The position numbers were made by a program, and so were the translations under genes. From Flavobacteriaceae bacterium (lineage in GTDB: Bacteria; Bacteroidota; Bacteroidia; Flavobacteriales; Flavobacteriaceae), in assembly GCA_028284005.1 (NCBI GenBank), contig JANQSO010000007.1, positions 1 through 64,000 of the forward strand: a DNA stretch of 64,000 nucleotides. Direction: 5' to 3'. Positions 25,303 to 34,227 of this stretch are shown here, piece after piece. The notes under the pieces were generated by a model. That model was given only the letters and a program-made list of their open reading frames with translations, was not told the DNA's origin and did not search any database. Numbering within the stretch: position 1 is the first letter of the stretch; each line of letters opens with the position of its first letter.

Positions 25303-25641
25303 ATGAAAATCGAAAACACAAAAGCGCAAATGCGAAAAGGGGTTCTGGAATATTGTATCCTTTCCATTCTAAAGGATGGTGAAGCATATACAAGTGATAT
25401 TCTGGACACCTTAAAAGACGCAAAAATGCTTGTAGTGGAAGGAACGATCTATCCTTTGTTGACCAGGCTTAAAAATGCAGGGTTACTAACCTACCGTTGG
25501 GAAGAATCTACCAGTGGGCCACCACGTAAGTATTATGACCTTACCGAAACCGGTAAAATATTTTTAAAAGAATTAAACACCACCTGGAGCGAACTGCAAC
25601 GGGCCGTTAATAAAGTAACTAGCGAAAAAACTAAAAAATGA
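25303..25641 (+). CDS. PadR-family transcriptional regulator
   Basis: 112 aa from ATG 25303 (MKIENTKAQMRKGVLEYCIL). Winged helix with the PadR signature: GEAYTSDILDTLKDAKMLVV, EGTIYPLLTRLKNAGLLTY and GPPRKYYDLTETGK. The C-terminal helix (LNTTWSELQRAVNKV) is the dimerisation arm. PadR proteins repress their own operon; the PspC-domain gene starts within its stop (ATGA), so it is the likely target together with DUF2807. Confidence 0.93.
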   Translation: MKIENTKAQMRKGVLEYCILSILKDGEAYTSDILDTLKDAKMLVVEGTIYPLLTRLKNAGLLTYRWEESTSGPPRKYYDLTETGKIFLKELNTTWSELQRAVNKVTSEKTKK

Positions 25642-27395
25642 ACAAGACAGTAAATATAAATTTAGCAGGGACATTTTTCCACATAGATGAAAATGCTTTT
25701 GGAAAATTACAACGCTATTTTGAAGCGATAAAAAAATCACTATCTGACCCTCAGGGAAGTGACGAGATATTGCGGGATATTGAAGCTCGCGTTGCTGAAC
25801 TTTTCACTGAAAAAATTGAAAGCAGTTCACATGTGGTAACGCTAAAGGAAGTAGATGAGGTCATTGCTGTTATGGGGCAACCTGAGGATTATATGGTAGA
25901 TGAAGAGATCTTTGAAGATGCTCCTTTAAGGCCAAAAGCCCGAAGATCATCTTACAAACAACTTTTTAGAGATATAGACAATAAATTCATTGCCGGTGTA
26001 TCCTCAGGGTTAGGACATTATTTGGGTATCGACGCTATATGGGTTCGTTTGCTTTGGATCCTTCTTACGGTATTTTCAAGCGGTATCTTTATTGTATTCT
26101 ATATCATTTTTTGGATTTTGGTCCCGGCAGCCGAAAGCACATCGGACAAGCTAAAGATGTCCGGTGAAGCTGTCAATATATCGAATATCGAAAAAAAACT
26201 AAAAGAACAACTTGAGAACGCTGCAGAGAAGGTTAAAAACGTTGACTATGACAAATACGGGAAAAAGGTAAAGAAAGGAACTTCGGGCTTTTTTGACACG
26301 ATTGGTAGCATTATTCTTACCATCCTCAAAATATTTGTGAAATTCTTCGGAATCATCCTGATCATTGTATCTCTTTCAACTCTAATAGGGCTGGTAGTAG
26401 GGCTATTTACTTTTGGCTCTATAGACCTTTGGGGTACGGGAGAAGTAATGGACTACATCTCACTAGTAGATACAAGTAACGCCCCGCTTTGGCTTATTTC
26501 GTTACTAACATTATTTGCAGTAGGTATTCCGTTCTTTGTCCTTTTTATCTTAGGCTTGAAATTGTTGATAGATAATCTAAAATCCATAGGCACTCCCGCC
26601 AAGATCACTTTATTGATCTTATGGTTCTTATCCATTGTAGGGCTTGGGATCCTGGGACTACGACAAGCTACGGAACAGGCTTATAATGGTGAAGAAGTTC
26701 AAGAGACTGCCCTTCCCGTAAGAGTTGGAGATACTTTACGTATCGCCATGGTCGCTAATGATCAATATGAATATAATGTTAGGAGAAATAGTGGCGTAGA
26801 GATCAAATATGATGAAAATGATGAAAAGATCATTTACTCGAATGATATTCGTTTAATTGTACGATCCACACGGGATTCTGTCGGGAAAATAGTTGTTGAA
26901 AAAACTGCAGAGGGAAAAAGTCTTCTCGAAGCAAAAAAACGTGCGGAAGCTATCAATTATAATTTTTCAATAGATGGAAACAGCCTGTTGCTTGATGGAT
27001 ATTTCTTAACGGAAATGGAAAATAAGTATAGAAATCAAGAAGTAGAAATCGTAGTATATCTTCCTGTAGGAAGTATTCTATATGCTGAAGAAAACACCTA
27101 TTCGTTCCACAGAAGCTATTCACATTATAGGGACATACTGGATAATGGGAACGAGTCTCATTACCTCAGAATTCTTGAAAACAAAACCGAATGCCTGGAT
27201 TGCCCATACGATGAAAGTGAATCATGGGAATCAAACTCCAATAGCGAAAGTGACAATTGGGAAGAGGATCTGGAAAATGAATTCACAGATGAAATAGAAA
27301 TAGATGATAATGTTATTCTAATAGATGAAGATGGTAATAAAATTGTCAATGATGCTGAAAGTGAAGATACTTTAAAAACAAAAAATAATTTATAA
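25638..27395 (+). CDS. PspC-domain membrane protein
   Basis: 585 aa. Residues about 1-100 form a soluble domain with DPQGSDEILRDIEARVAELF. The PspC domain is at about 113-172 (NKFIAGVSSGLGHYLGIDAI, WVRLLWILLTVFSSGIFIVF). Several more membrane helices follow to about residue 350. The remaining exported part is beta-rich and ends in an acidic Ser/Glu/Asp tail. PspC domains sense or respond to envelope stress. Overlap with PadR shows co-expression. Confidence 0.9.
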   Translation: MNKTVNINLAGTFFHIDENAFGKLQRYFEAIKKSLSDPQGSDEILRDIEARVAELFTEKIESSSHVVTLKEVDEVIAVMGQPEDYMVDEEIFEDAPLRPKARRSSYKQLFRDIDNKFIAGVSSGLGHYLGIDAIWVRLLWILLTVFSSGIFIVFYIIFWILVPAAESTSDKLKMSGEAVNISNIEKKLKEQLENAAEKVKNVDYDKYGKKVKKGTSGFFDTIGSIILTILKIFVKFFGIILIIVSLSTLIGLVVGLFTFGSIDLWGTGEVMDYISLVDTSNAPLWLISLLTLFAVGIPFFVLFILGLKLLIDNLKSIGTPAKITLLILWFLSIVGLGILGLRQATEQAYNGEEVQETALPVRVGDTLRIAMVANDQYEYNVRRNSGVEIKYDENDEKIIYSNDIRLIVRSTRDSVGKIVVEKTAEGKSLLEAKKRAEAINYNFSIDGNSLLLDGYFLTEMENKYRNQEVEIVVYLPVGSILYAEENTYSFHRSYSHYRDILDNGNESHYLRILENKTECLDCPYDESESWESNSNSESDNWEEDLENEFTDEIEIDDNVILIDEDGNKIVNDAESEDTLKTKNNL

Positions 27396-27406
27396 AAACT
27401 ATTAAA

Positions 27407-28135
27407 ATGAAACCAATCAAAATTTTAATTGCATTAGTCGTAGCTACTACAATCACATCGTGTCATTTTGATATTAACTTAGGCCAAATAGATGGAAACG
27501 GGAATGTAGTAACAGAAGAAAGGTATGTATCATCCGGCTTCGACCAGGTAAAAGGAAGTGCGGGTATTGATGTATTTCTAACACAGGGGACAGAAGAGAA
27601 GATCGTTGTGGAAGCAGATGAAAATCTGGTAGACATTATTGAAACCGAAATAGTCAATGGCAGACTAACCATTGGTACTTCAAACAACAAAAGCATAGGA
27701 AGATGCAAATCCAGAAAAGTACATGTTACCTATGTTAGCTTAAATAGCATTGCTGCAAGTAGTGGTGCAGATGTTATTGCAAACTCTGTGGTAAAAAATG
27801 AAACAATTACACTGGATGCCAGTAGTGGTGCCGATCTGGAAGTAGAAGTTTTAGCCAAAGAAGTGTATGCAGAAACAAGTAGCGGTGCTGATATTAGGGT
27901 GACCGGAAAAGCATCAAAATTAGTTGCGGATGCTTCCAGCGGAAGTGACCTTGACGCAAAGAACCTTAAAGTACTAAAATGTAATGCCGAAGCTTCCAGC
28001 GGTGCCGATGTTACCGTAAATGTAAAAGAGAACCTTAAAGCCAGCGCATCAAGCGGTGGTGACATAAACTATTACGGGGATCCTGCTGCGGTTACCAATA
28101 ACGGAAGCCGATCAGGAAGTGTACGCAAAATGTAA
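27407..28135 (+). CDS. DUF2807 (GIN domain) lipoprotein with SSGAD repeats
   Basis: 242 aa; lipobox in VATTITSCHF. After the FDQVKGSAGIDVFLTQGTEE motif comes a right-handed beta-helix-like domain in which the turn motif SSGAD or a variant occurs six times (AASSGADV, DASSGADL, TSSGADI, DASSGSDL, EASSGADV, SASSGGDI), about every 20 residues. The family is an outer-surface or periplasmic putative autotransporter adhesin head domain; ligand unknown. It ends the PadR cluster and is followed by a terminator. Confidence 0.9.
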   Translation: MKPIKILIALVVATTITSCHFDINLGQIDGNGNVVTEERYVSSGFDQVKGSAGIDVFLTQGTEEKIVVEADENLVDIIETEIVNGRLTIGTSNNKSIGRCKSRKVHVTYVSLNSIAASSGADVIANSVVKNETITLDASSGADLEVEVLAKEVYAETSSGADIRVTGKASKLVADASSGSDLDAKNLKVLKCNAEASSGADVTVNVKENLKASASSGGDINYYGDPAAVTNNGSRSGSVRKM

Positions 28136-28164
28136 TCATCATTTATTTGCATAGCCAACCCTTT

Positions 28165-28200
28165 AAACTCCAAAGTTTTTCCATGGCTTTGGAGTTTTTT
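28165..28200 (+). terminator. intrinsic terminator after the DUF2807 gene
   Basis: AAACTCCAAAG (28165-28175) pairs with CTTTGGAGTTT (28187-28197), with loop TTTTTCCATGG, and the right arm continues into a T-run. The stem is 11 bp. Confidence 0.85.
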
Positions 28201-28223
28201 ATACTAACCAATCATTAAAGATC

Positions 28224-28715
28224 ATGAAAAAGATAACACTATTGCTCCTATTCTTTTCTTGTGCATTATTCGCACAAGTAACAGAAGATTCAGAATTATA
28301 TAAAACCCTTAAAGCAAAGGACAGCTTGCTTTTTAAAGTGAGCTTCAACACCTGTGATCTGTCACCGCTTGAAACATTACTGGCAGATGATCTCGAGTTC
28401 TATCATGATAAATCTGGTATAACAAACTCTAAAAAACAATTTATAGACATTATGAAGAATGGCTTATGCAAGTCTGATGAATTTGTTTCCAGAAGAGTAT
28501 TGATAGAAGAAAGCCTGAAAGTATTTCCGCTTTACAATAACGGAAAGCTATACGGAGCTATTCAAAAGGGGGTACATCAATTTTTTGAGAAGCCTAAAGG
28601 AAGGCCTGAAAACAAGGGAAGTATTGCAAAATTTACACATTTATGGCTTTTAATAGACGGAAAATGGAAAATTTCCAGAGTACTTAGTTACGATCATAAA
28701 TTACCAGATCAGTAA
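28224..28715 (+). CDS. exported NTF2-like (DUF4440-type) protein
   Basis: 163 aa with a signal peptide (KKITLLLLFFSCALFAQ). The mature part is NTF2-like: a helix with AKDSLLFKVSFNTCDLSPLE, LLADDLEFYHDKSGITNSKK and a C-terminal strand block (FTHLWLLIDGKWKISRVLSY). It also has KPKGRPENKGSIAKF. NTF2-like pockets bind small molecules; no catalytic residue can be assigned. Probably periplasmic. It appears to be monocistronic. Confidence 0.78.
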   Translation: MKKITLLLLFFSCALFAQVTEDSELYKTLKAKDSLLFKVSFNTCDLSPLETLLADDLEFYHDKSGITNSKKQFIDIMKNGLCKSDEFVSRRVLIEESLKVFPLYNNGKLYGAIQKGVHQFFEKPKGRPENKGSIAKFTHLWLLIDGKWKISRVLSYDHKLPDQ

Positions 28716-28821
28716 GCATATATATTTATTATTATTGATCATTTAAAATTTAGGTATAAATCTGTATAAGTAAAAAATATAGTTTCTTTTAGTGCGTTAC
28801 TAATAGACAAAAAACTCCTCA

Positions 28822-29277
28822 ATGAAAAATGCCTTGATAGCACTCGTTGTGCTATTTTTAATTGCCTGTAACTCTTTCGATACGAATACTAATTCAACTC
28901 GTCCTAATGCAAATATTGTAACTGACTTACCAAAAGGATCCTGGAAGATCTCTTATTTCTTTAAAGACAGATTAGACAGAACCAATGCCTATTCAGGCTT
29001 TACTTTCAAATTTGAGACTAACGGAACAGTAACTGTTACAAGTGATGGTTTTAATGAATCCGGAACCTGGGCCTATAAAGATTTGCAAAGTGGCCTTATA
29101 GTGCATGATAGTACCGAAAGTAACGAGAAGCTTATATTGTCATTCCCTGATGAGAACATTTTCGGAGAACTTTCGGATAACTGGCAAATTACAATGGCAA
29201 GCACCATTAAAACTGAGCTTTTTGGGCAAAGCAGTGGAAATGACCACATGCAATTTCTAACTTTCAGTAAGATATAA
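28822..29277 (+). CDS. lipoprotein, lipocalin-like, function unknown
   Basis: 151 aa; lipobox VVLFLIACNS. The mature sequence has a DLPKGSWKISYFFKD block, FKFETNGTVTVTSDGFNESG and TWAYKDLQSGLIVH, a pattern seen in short lipocalin-like surface lipoproteins of Bacteroidota. No ligand residues can be named. It precedes a shared terminator with trxB on the opposite strand. Confidence 0.7.
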   Translation: MKNALIALVVLFLIACNSFDTNTNSTRPNANIVTDLPKGSWKISYFFKDRLDRTNAYSGFTFKFETNGTVTVTSDGFNESGTWAYKDLQSGLIVHDSTESNEKLILSFPDENIFGELSDNWQITMASTIKTELFGQSSGNDHMQFLTFSKI

Positions 29278-29310
29278 AAAAGGCCTGAAGCTATAAAACT
29301 TCAGACCTTT
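29277..29310. terminator. bidirectional terminator between the lipoprotein gene and trxB
   Basis: AAAGGCCTGAAG (ending 29290) pairs with CTTCAGACCTTT (29299-29310) apart from one C-A mismatch; the loop is 8 nt. A-tract on the left and T-rich on the right serve convergent transcription from both genes. Confidence 0.85.
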
Positions 29311-29332
29311 ATATTGGAAGTATAGTTCTTTA

Positions 29333-30295
29333 TTAAGCTGTTATTTCAGACTCAACTGTGACCAAATATCTTTCAGCATCTAAGGCAGCCATACACCCGG
29401 TACCAGCTGCTGTAACTGCCTGGCGATATTCTTTATCCTGAACATCTCCGCTAGCAAAAACTCCCGGTTTGTCGGTCTTTGTACTCTTGCCCTCGGTAAT
29501 TAAATACCCGGTATCATCCATTGCCAATTGTCCCTTGAAAATATCTGTATTGGGTTTGTGGCCAATAGCTATAAACAATCCGGTAATGGCAATTTCTTCT
29601 TTTTCTCCTGTAATATTATTCTTCATTCTAAGCCCTTCAACCACCATATCACCTAAAACTTCATCGATCTCTGTATTGTATCGAAGGTCAATGTTTTCGG
29701 TAGATGTAACCCTGTGCTGCATTGCTTTTGATGCTTTCATATGGTCCTTTCGTACCAGCATGGTTACTTTATTGCAAATATTGGCAAGGTAAGTGGCTTC
29801 TTCGGCTGCAGTATCTCCACCACCAACTATAGCAACGTCTTGTCCTTTATAGAAAAAACCATCACATACAGCGCAAGCAGATACTCCGCCACCACGTAAG
29901 CGTTGCTCACTTGGTAATCCTAAATATTTTGCGGTAGCGCCGGTAGAAATAATAACCGTTTCGGCTTCAATTTGAGTAGTGTTATCTACAGTAATTTTAT
30001 GAATCCCTCCTATTTCATCGCTAAAATCCACTGCTGTCACCATCCCAATACGTACTTCCGTACCAAAGCGTTCGGCTTGTTGTTGCAATTGGACCATCAT
30101 TGTAGGGCCGTCAACTCCTTCGGGATATCCAGGGAAATTATCTACTTCTGTTGTTGTTGTTAATTGTCCGCCAGGCTCCATTCCTGTATACAATACAGGT
30201 TTTAGATCTGCTCTCGCAGCATAAATCGCTGCTGTATACCCAGCAGGCCCCGAACCAATAATTAAGCATTTTATTCTTTCAATAGTATCAGACAT
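29333..30295 (-). CDS. trxB: thioredoxin-disulfide reductase
   Basis: 320-aa cytoplasmic flavoenzyme that reduces thioredoxin with NADPH. FAD motif CLIIGSGPAGYTAAIYAARA, redox-active CAVC at residues 141-144, NADPH motif VAIVGGGDTAAEEATYLA, and C-terminal FAD motif GVFASGDVQDKEYRQAVTAA. All elements and length are standard for the low-molecular-weight enzyme. The promoter region carries a 21-bp imperfect palindrome. Confidence 0.96.
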   Translation of the reverse strand: MSDTIERIKCLIIGSGPAGYTAAIYAARADLKPVLYTGMEPGGQLTTTTEVDNFPGYPEGVDGPTMMVQLQQQAERFGTEVRIGMVTAVDFSDEIGGIHKITVDNTTQIEAETVIISTGATAKYLGLPSEQRLRGGGVSACAVCDGFFYKGQDVAIVGGGDTAAEEATYLANICNKVTMLVRKDHMKASKAMQHRVTSTENIDLRYNTEIDEVLGDMVVEGLRMKNNITGEKEEIAITGLFIAIGHKPNTDIFKGQLAMDDTGYLITEGKSTKTDKPGVFASGDVQDKEYRQAVTAAGTGCMAALDAERYLVTVESEITA

Positions 30296-30326
30296 AATAA
30301 TTTTTCTTCAAAATATTTTCAGAATG

Positions 30327-30361
30327 TAAAAGTAGTAACTTTAGTAAGAAACTTACACTAA
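30327..30361 (-). promoter_or_regulatory. trxB promoter region with imperfect palindrome
   Basis: Minus-strand TACTTTTA (30334-30327) is one mismatch from TAnnTTTG. Upstream, TTAGTAAG-AAA-CTTAC-ACTAA (30341-30361) forms inverted arms with a 2-nt interruption, placed where a repressor could block the spacer region. Candidate only. Confidence 0.3.
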
Positions 30362-30388
30362 AAGTTATTAAGAATATTTATTTGTTTA

Positions 30389-30850
30389 TTAAGATTTGCG
30401 ATTGTACTTTTTTGGAAAAAAGCGGCCCGTAGTTTCTTTGTAGTTTTTGTAGTCTGAAAAATTCTTCATTAAGAACTTTTCTTCATAATTGGTTTTAAAA
30501 TACAATGCAACTACTAATACAATTGAAATTAAAAGTTTTACAATAGATAATGTGTAAAAAGAATACGAAAACATTGCTATAATAATCCCCAGGTAAATAG
30601 GATGGCGTACATATCCGTATATACCATTGGAAATTAAGCCGGCTTTCTTTTTTGGATTAGAAAAAGGGGCAATATTCTCATTAAGGTTTAAAATACCTAA
30701 AAGAATTATAAGAAACCCAAATACTACCAGGCCCAATAGTGTATAACGAACCCATTGAGAAAGCATGAGGTCAATTTTATCTTCCCAGGTTATAAAGAAC
30801 ATTGTAAAAAGCAGAAATTGTATAAGTACGTATAGAATGTCTTTCTTCAA
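30389..30850 (-). CDS. isoprenylcysteine methyltransferase-like membrane protein
   Basis: 153 aa with about four transmembrane helices. The motif GYVRHPIYLGIIIAMF and the C-terminal NYEEKFLMKNFSDYKNYKET are those of ICMT/PEMT-type methyltransferase family proteins, in which RHPxY and the EExxL motif form the S-adenosylmethionine site. Methyl acceptor unknown. A nested inverted repeat lies just upstream of its start. Confidence 0.82.
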   Translation of the reverse strand: MKKDILYVLIQFLLFTMFFITWEDKIDLMLSQWVRYTLLGLVVFGFLIILLGILNLNENIAPFSNPKKKAGLISNGIYGYVRHPIYLGIIIAMFSYSFYTLSIVKLLISIVLVVALYFKTNYEEKFLMKNFSDYKNYKETTGRFFPKKYNRKS

Positions 30851-31290
30851 GGCAAGTGGGTATAAGTATTCTGTAAAAAATTCTGGGGAGACCCCAAATT
30901 TAACTTAAATTATACTTATACAAAAATATTTACAGTTTTAACAATAGGAATGTCTGTGAAAACTCTATTTCCAAAAACAAAACTTAAGGATTTAGGTCCA
31001 TTACTAAGATCAGAATTAAAAGTGACTAAACTACTTTAGGTAACGGGATTAGGCCATAACGCAAAACCCGGAAAAAAAACAAATATATTCTCAATTTTAA
31101 AAGGTTTGTGAACAATACTCATAACCCATTACTCATATTTACTAACTTTAGAGCAGCAGTAAAAAACCTATAACATTTTGTAGCAGATCATGAGCGAAAT
31201 GTTGTAAAAATTAAATGGACCTTAAAAAAGACCATTTTATACAATCCAATATTTTTTCTACCTTATATGTTTGGGAAATCATAAAAATGA
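30851..31290. other. 440-bp intergenic region with a nested inverted repeat
   Basis: No ORF or RNA gene recognised. GTATAAGTAT (30860-30869) and its exact complement ATACTTATAC (30912-30921) enclose 42 bp, inside which TGGGGAGACCCCA (30884-30896) is a second perfect palindrome. The rest is AT-rich. It separates the methyltransferase-like gene (minus) from the AraC gene (plus), so it should hold both promoters. Confidence 0.4.
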
Positions 31291-32058
31291 ATGCCGACCA
31301 ACACTCATCATACTTATAATGAAATATATCCATCTAAGGAACTTGATGATTTCGTATCTCTATACTTTGAAGCCTGTAATCTTTCTGACATACCAGAAAA
31401 AATAACCATTTGTCCGGATGGTTATTTTAAACTGATCATACAAATACTTGATGGTAAAATCATTTCTTATTTTTTAACGGGACTATGGATAAATGAAGTA
31501 GAAATCGTAATTCCTCCAAAGGTGACTACTTATGGTATTAAATTTAAAATTATTGCTCCTGAATACATTTTAAAAAGAGAGATAAAGTCAGTTTTAAATT
31601 CCGTTGAACAGTTAAACTCTAGTTATTTTGGTATCAAAGATTTGAAGCTCACTTCATTTAATGATATAGTAACACAGTTAGAAAAAATTCTATATGAGAA
31701 ATTACCTTCCAAAAACCAGATTTTAGGTAACAGATTAAGACTCAGTCAATTTCTTTATGGTAATTATGAAGATATTCAAGCCAATGAAGTGGCTAGGCAG
31801 ATTTATTGGTCCCATAGGCAAATCAATAGATATTTAAACAAATACACTGGGATAACATTAAAAAAATATCTTAATATCCAAAAATGCTACAGGTCATATC
31901 TTCATATAAGGGAAGGGGAATTTTTTCCTGAGAAAGGCTTTTTTGACCAGGCGCATTTCATTCGTGAAGTAAAAAAGCATACCGGTCACACTCCCAAAAT
32001 TTTGTTCCAAAAACAGAATGACCAATTTATACAATTAAGGAACATTAAGAAGCTATAG
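31291..32058 (+). CDS. AraC-family transcriptional regulator
   Basis: 255 aa. The N-terminal domain of about 150 aa (YPSKELDDFVSLYFEA, GYFKLIIQILDGKI) is a sensor of unknown ligand. The C-terminal HTH pair is IQANEVARQIYWSHRQINRY and GFFDQAHFIREVKKHTGHTP. It lies 2 nt before the TTG start of the ferric-reductase-like gene, so it probably controls this four-gene unit. Codon and base composition are more AT-rich than the core genes. Confidence 0.88.
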   Translation: MPTNTHHTYNEIYPSKELDDFVSLYFEACNLSDIPEKITICPDGYFKLIIQILDGKIISYFLTGLWINEVEIVIPPKVTTYGIKFKIIAPEYILKREIKSVLNSVEQLNSSYFGIKDLKLTSFNDIVTQLEKILYEKLPSKNQILGNRLRLSQFLYGNYEDIQANEVARQIYWSHRQINRYLNKYTGITLKKYLNIQKCYRSYLHIREGEFFPEKGFFDQAHFIREVKKHTGHTPKILFQKQNDQFIQLRNIKKL

Positions 32059-32060
32059 GT

Positions 32061-33377
32061 TTGAAAAAACTTATTATGCGAGTCTTAAAGCAGGAAATAT
32101 ACTTTCCAATAATTGTCGGTATTCATTTTATTTTTTGGGCCATAGACCTCTATTTCTATGAAGGTTCTTTTAAAGAGGTATCTTCTGATACAGTTCTATT
32201 TGGAGAACTTACCAATGTATCTTGGAGAAATCCACATCGAATTTTAGGTGAGGTTTTCTCTTCTTGGGTAGTCACTGTCTTTGCATTTAATTTTTTAATG
32301 GCAACCAGAGCAAGATGGGTAGAAACCCTTTTTGGTGGACTGGACAAGATGTACCTTATTCATCGAAGGTCAGGAGTGATTGCCGTTTTTCTTTTAATAG
32401 CACATTTTATAGTTGTTCCCAGAGATCTGATCGAATTCAATCCGGGAAAGCCTCTTGGTTTTTATGCTTTCATACTAATCATTATTGGAGTAATTCTATC
32501 TGCCACTCCTCTCTTTAAAAGAAAAATACCTTATCACAAATGGGTCAACTTTCACAAGTTAATGGGTGTATTTTACGTCTTAGGAGTTATTCACGGAATT
32601 CTTGTTGACAGCCTTATTAAAGAACTCCCCATAACTCGAGTCTATGTTTTTGGGATGGCCTTTGTTGGTATCCTGGCGTGGTTTTACAAAGCGTTCCTAT
32701 TTGGAGTATTCAATAGGAAACTGAATTATACAGTAAAATCAATTAAAAACCTTGGTAATAACATCACTGAACTTACATTAGAAGCTGATGCCAAAACATT
32801 AGATTTTAGGGCTGGGCAATTCGCATTTTTCACTTTTCCTTCAATAAGCAAAAAAGAGCAACATCCCTTTACCATAAGTAGTCATCCACATGATGACTGT
32901 CTAAAAATAACCATAAAAGGATTAGGGGATTATACAAATAGCTTGTCAAAAAAAATAGCTACCAATGATAAAGTTAAAGTTGAAGGTCCGTATGGTAAAT
33001 TTTCCAGTGCACTCTCTAAAGAAAAAGAGCAAGTATGGATTGCCGGCGGTATAGGAATCACTCCTTTTCTATCCTTAATAAAAGATTATTATACCAACAA
33101 GGTTATACTGTATTGGTGTGTCAACAATGAAGATGAGGCCACACACAAAGAAGAACTTGAATCAATGGCAAATACCAATCCTCTTTTTCAATTCGTATTG
33201 TGGGACTCAAAAAATAGAGGTCATCTCTCTGTAGACGATCTAAGCTTGAGAGACCCAGAAAAAAAGGCTTACCTGATTTGCGGCCCAGAAGCTTTGAAGA
33301 AAAACATTATTAAAAGTTTAAAACAAGAAGGTGTAAAACAAAAGAACATTTATGATGAAGAGTTTGCATTTAGATAA
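32061..33377 (+). CDS. ferric reductase-like flavocytochrome (NOX/FRE type)
   Basis: 438 aa; start TTG 32061, or ATG 32076. About six transmembrane helices carry histidines suited to haem ligation (YLIHRRSGVIAVFLLIAHF, PYHKWVNFHKLMGVF, VLGVIHG). The cytoplasmic part has an FAD-binding motif QHPFTISSHP and NAD(P)-binding motifs WIAGGIGITPFLSLI and YLICGPEALKKNI. It should pass electrons from NAD(P)H across the membrane to an external acceptor such as iron, oxygen or a protein. The acceptor may be linked to the lipoprotein encoded next. Confidence 0.9.
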   Translation: MKKLIMRVLKQEIYFPIIVGIHFIFWAIDLYFYEGSFKEVSSDTVLFGELTNVSWRNPHRILGEVFSSWVVTVFAFNFLMATRARWVETLFGGLDKMYLIHRRSGVIAVFLLIAHFIVVPRDLIEFNPGKPLGFYAFILIIIGVILSATPLFKRKIPYHKWVNFHKLMGVFYVLGVIHGILVDSLIKELPITRVYVFGMAFVGILAWFYKAFLFGVFNRKLNYTVKSIKNLGNNITELTLEADAKTLDFRAGQFAFFTFPSISKKEQHPFTISSHPHDDCLKITIKGLGDYTNSLSKKIATNDKVKVEGPYGKFSSALSKEKEQVWIAGGIGITPFLSLIKDYYTNKVILYWCVNNEDEATHKEELESMANTNPLFQFVLWDSKNRGHLSVDDLSLRDPEKKAYLICGPEALKKNIIKSLKQEGVKQKNIYDEEFAFR

Positions 33378-33436
33378 AAGCTAAAGAGTTTCCAATTTTT
33401 TTAAATAGAATTTCAAATAATAAAATAATAAGAACA

Positions 33437-34192
33437 ATGAAAAACATTAAATATTTATTGATAGCCTTTATCATATTTGGCTGTAAACAATCTGAAAAAA
33501 AAGAACAAGTCCAATTAGATGAGAGCGAGGGTGTTGAGAACACAATCGAAAAAAGTAAGGTTCCAGTAATAACACAAAACTATGCTGTGGTTTTTAAATG
33601 GGCTACTAAAGATGAGAAACTTGTAGAGGCCAATGCTTTGCAACAAGCTGACCAGTTATTAGCCCTTTGGAAAAATAATAAAGTAGAAAATGTATACTAT
33701 GATAGTAGTGCCAAGGTGGACAAGTTCTCTTATTTCCCCAACATCACTTTTGTCATAAAAGCAGAAAATTTAGAGGCAGCTGAAGTTATTTTGAACAATT
33801 TAATCGTCGTAAAAAAAGGAATTGCCACATATACAACCTATCCAGTTGGTAATTTATGGCTTAAACGTAACACAGATAAGATAAACAAAAAAGGAATTAC
33901 AAAATCCTTTGTTTCTGTATGGACAACCAAGTCTGATCCAAATGATGAAATTACTAAAGCTCAAAATGATGCAGTATTGGCTTTATGGAAAAATGGTACT
34001 GTAGAGAATGCCTATTTTGATATTGAAGGAATACAAAAAGCTAATAATAAAACTGATTTTGTCCTTTTCATTAATGTCGATACAGAAGAAGAAGCCCAAT
34101 CAATATTGAAAGAATTACCGTTTGTGAAAAATGATATTGCTTCTTATCAATTACATCAAGTAGGTGTTCTCTGGATGGGAATACATGAGTAA
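33437..34192 (+). CDS. lipoprotein with tandem-duplicated alpha/beta domain
   Basis: 251 aa; lipobox IAFIIFGCKQ. After a Glu-rich linker, two copies of a domain of about 92 aa occur at residues 49-142 and 157-248. They share LALWKNNKVENVYYD / LALWKNGTVENAYFD and end in YPVGNLWL / HQVGVLWM. Each copy looks like a ferredoxin-like fold of the YCII/muconolactone-isomerase type, so the duplication would form a built-in dimer. Outer-membrane or periplasmic. Function unknown; the neighbours point to redox or small-molecule work. Confidence 0.7.
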   Translation: MKNIKYLLIAFIIFGCKQSEKKEQVQLDESEGVENTIEKSKVPVITQNYAVVFKWATKDEKLVEANALQQADQLLALWKNNKVENVYYDSSAKVDKFSYFPNITFVIKAENLEAAEVILNNLIVVKKGIATYTTYPVGNLWLKRNTDKINKKGITKSFVSVWTTKSDPNDEITKAQNDAVLALWKNGTVENAYFDIEGIQKANNKTDFVLFINVDTEEEAQSILKELPFVKNDIASYQLHQVGVLWMGIHE

Positions 34193-34227
34193 TAAAAATT
34201 GAGTTAAAATATAAATAACCTGAAGGT

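Noticed and set aside
25660-27395. Phage-shock (Psp) operon
   Set aside because: The PspC domain is present but PspA, PspB and PspF homologues are not; the partners are PadR and DUF2807.
27407-28135. CRISPR-like or DNA-level tandem repeat suggested by the ASSGAD coding repeats
   Set aside because: The DNA copies are diverged and irregularly spaced; the periodicity is at protein level in a beta-helix.
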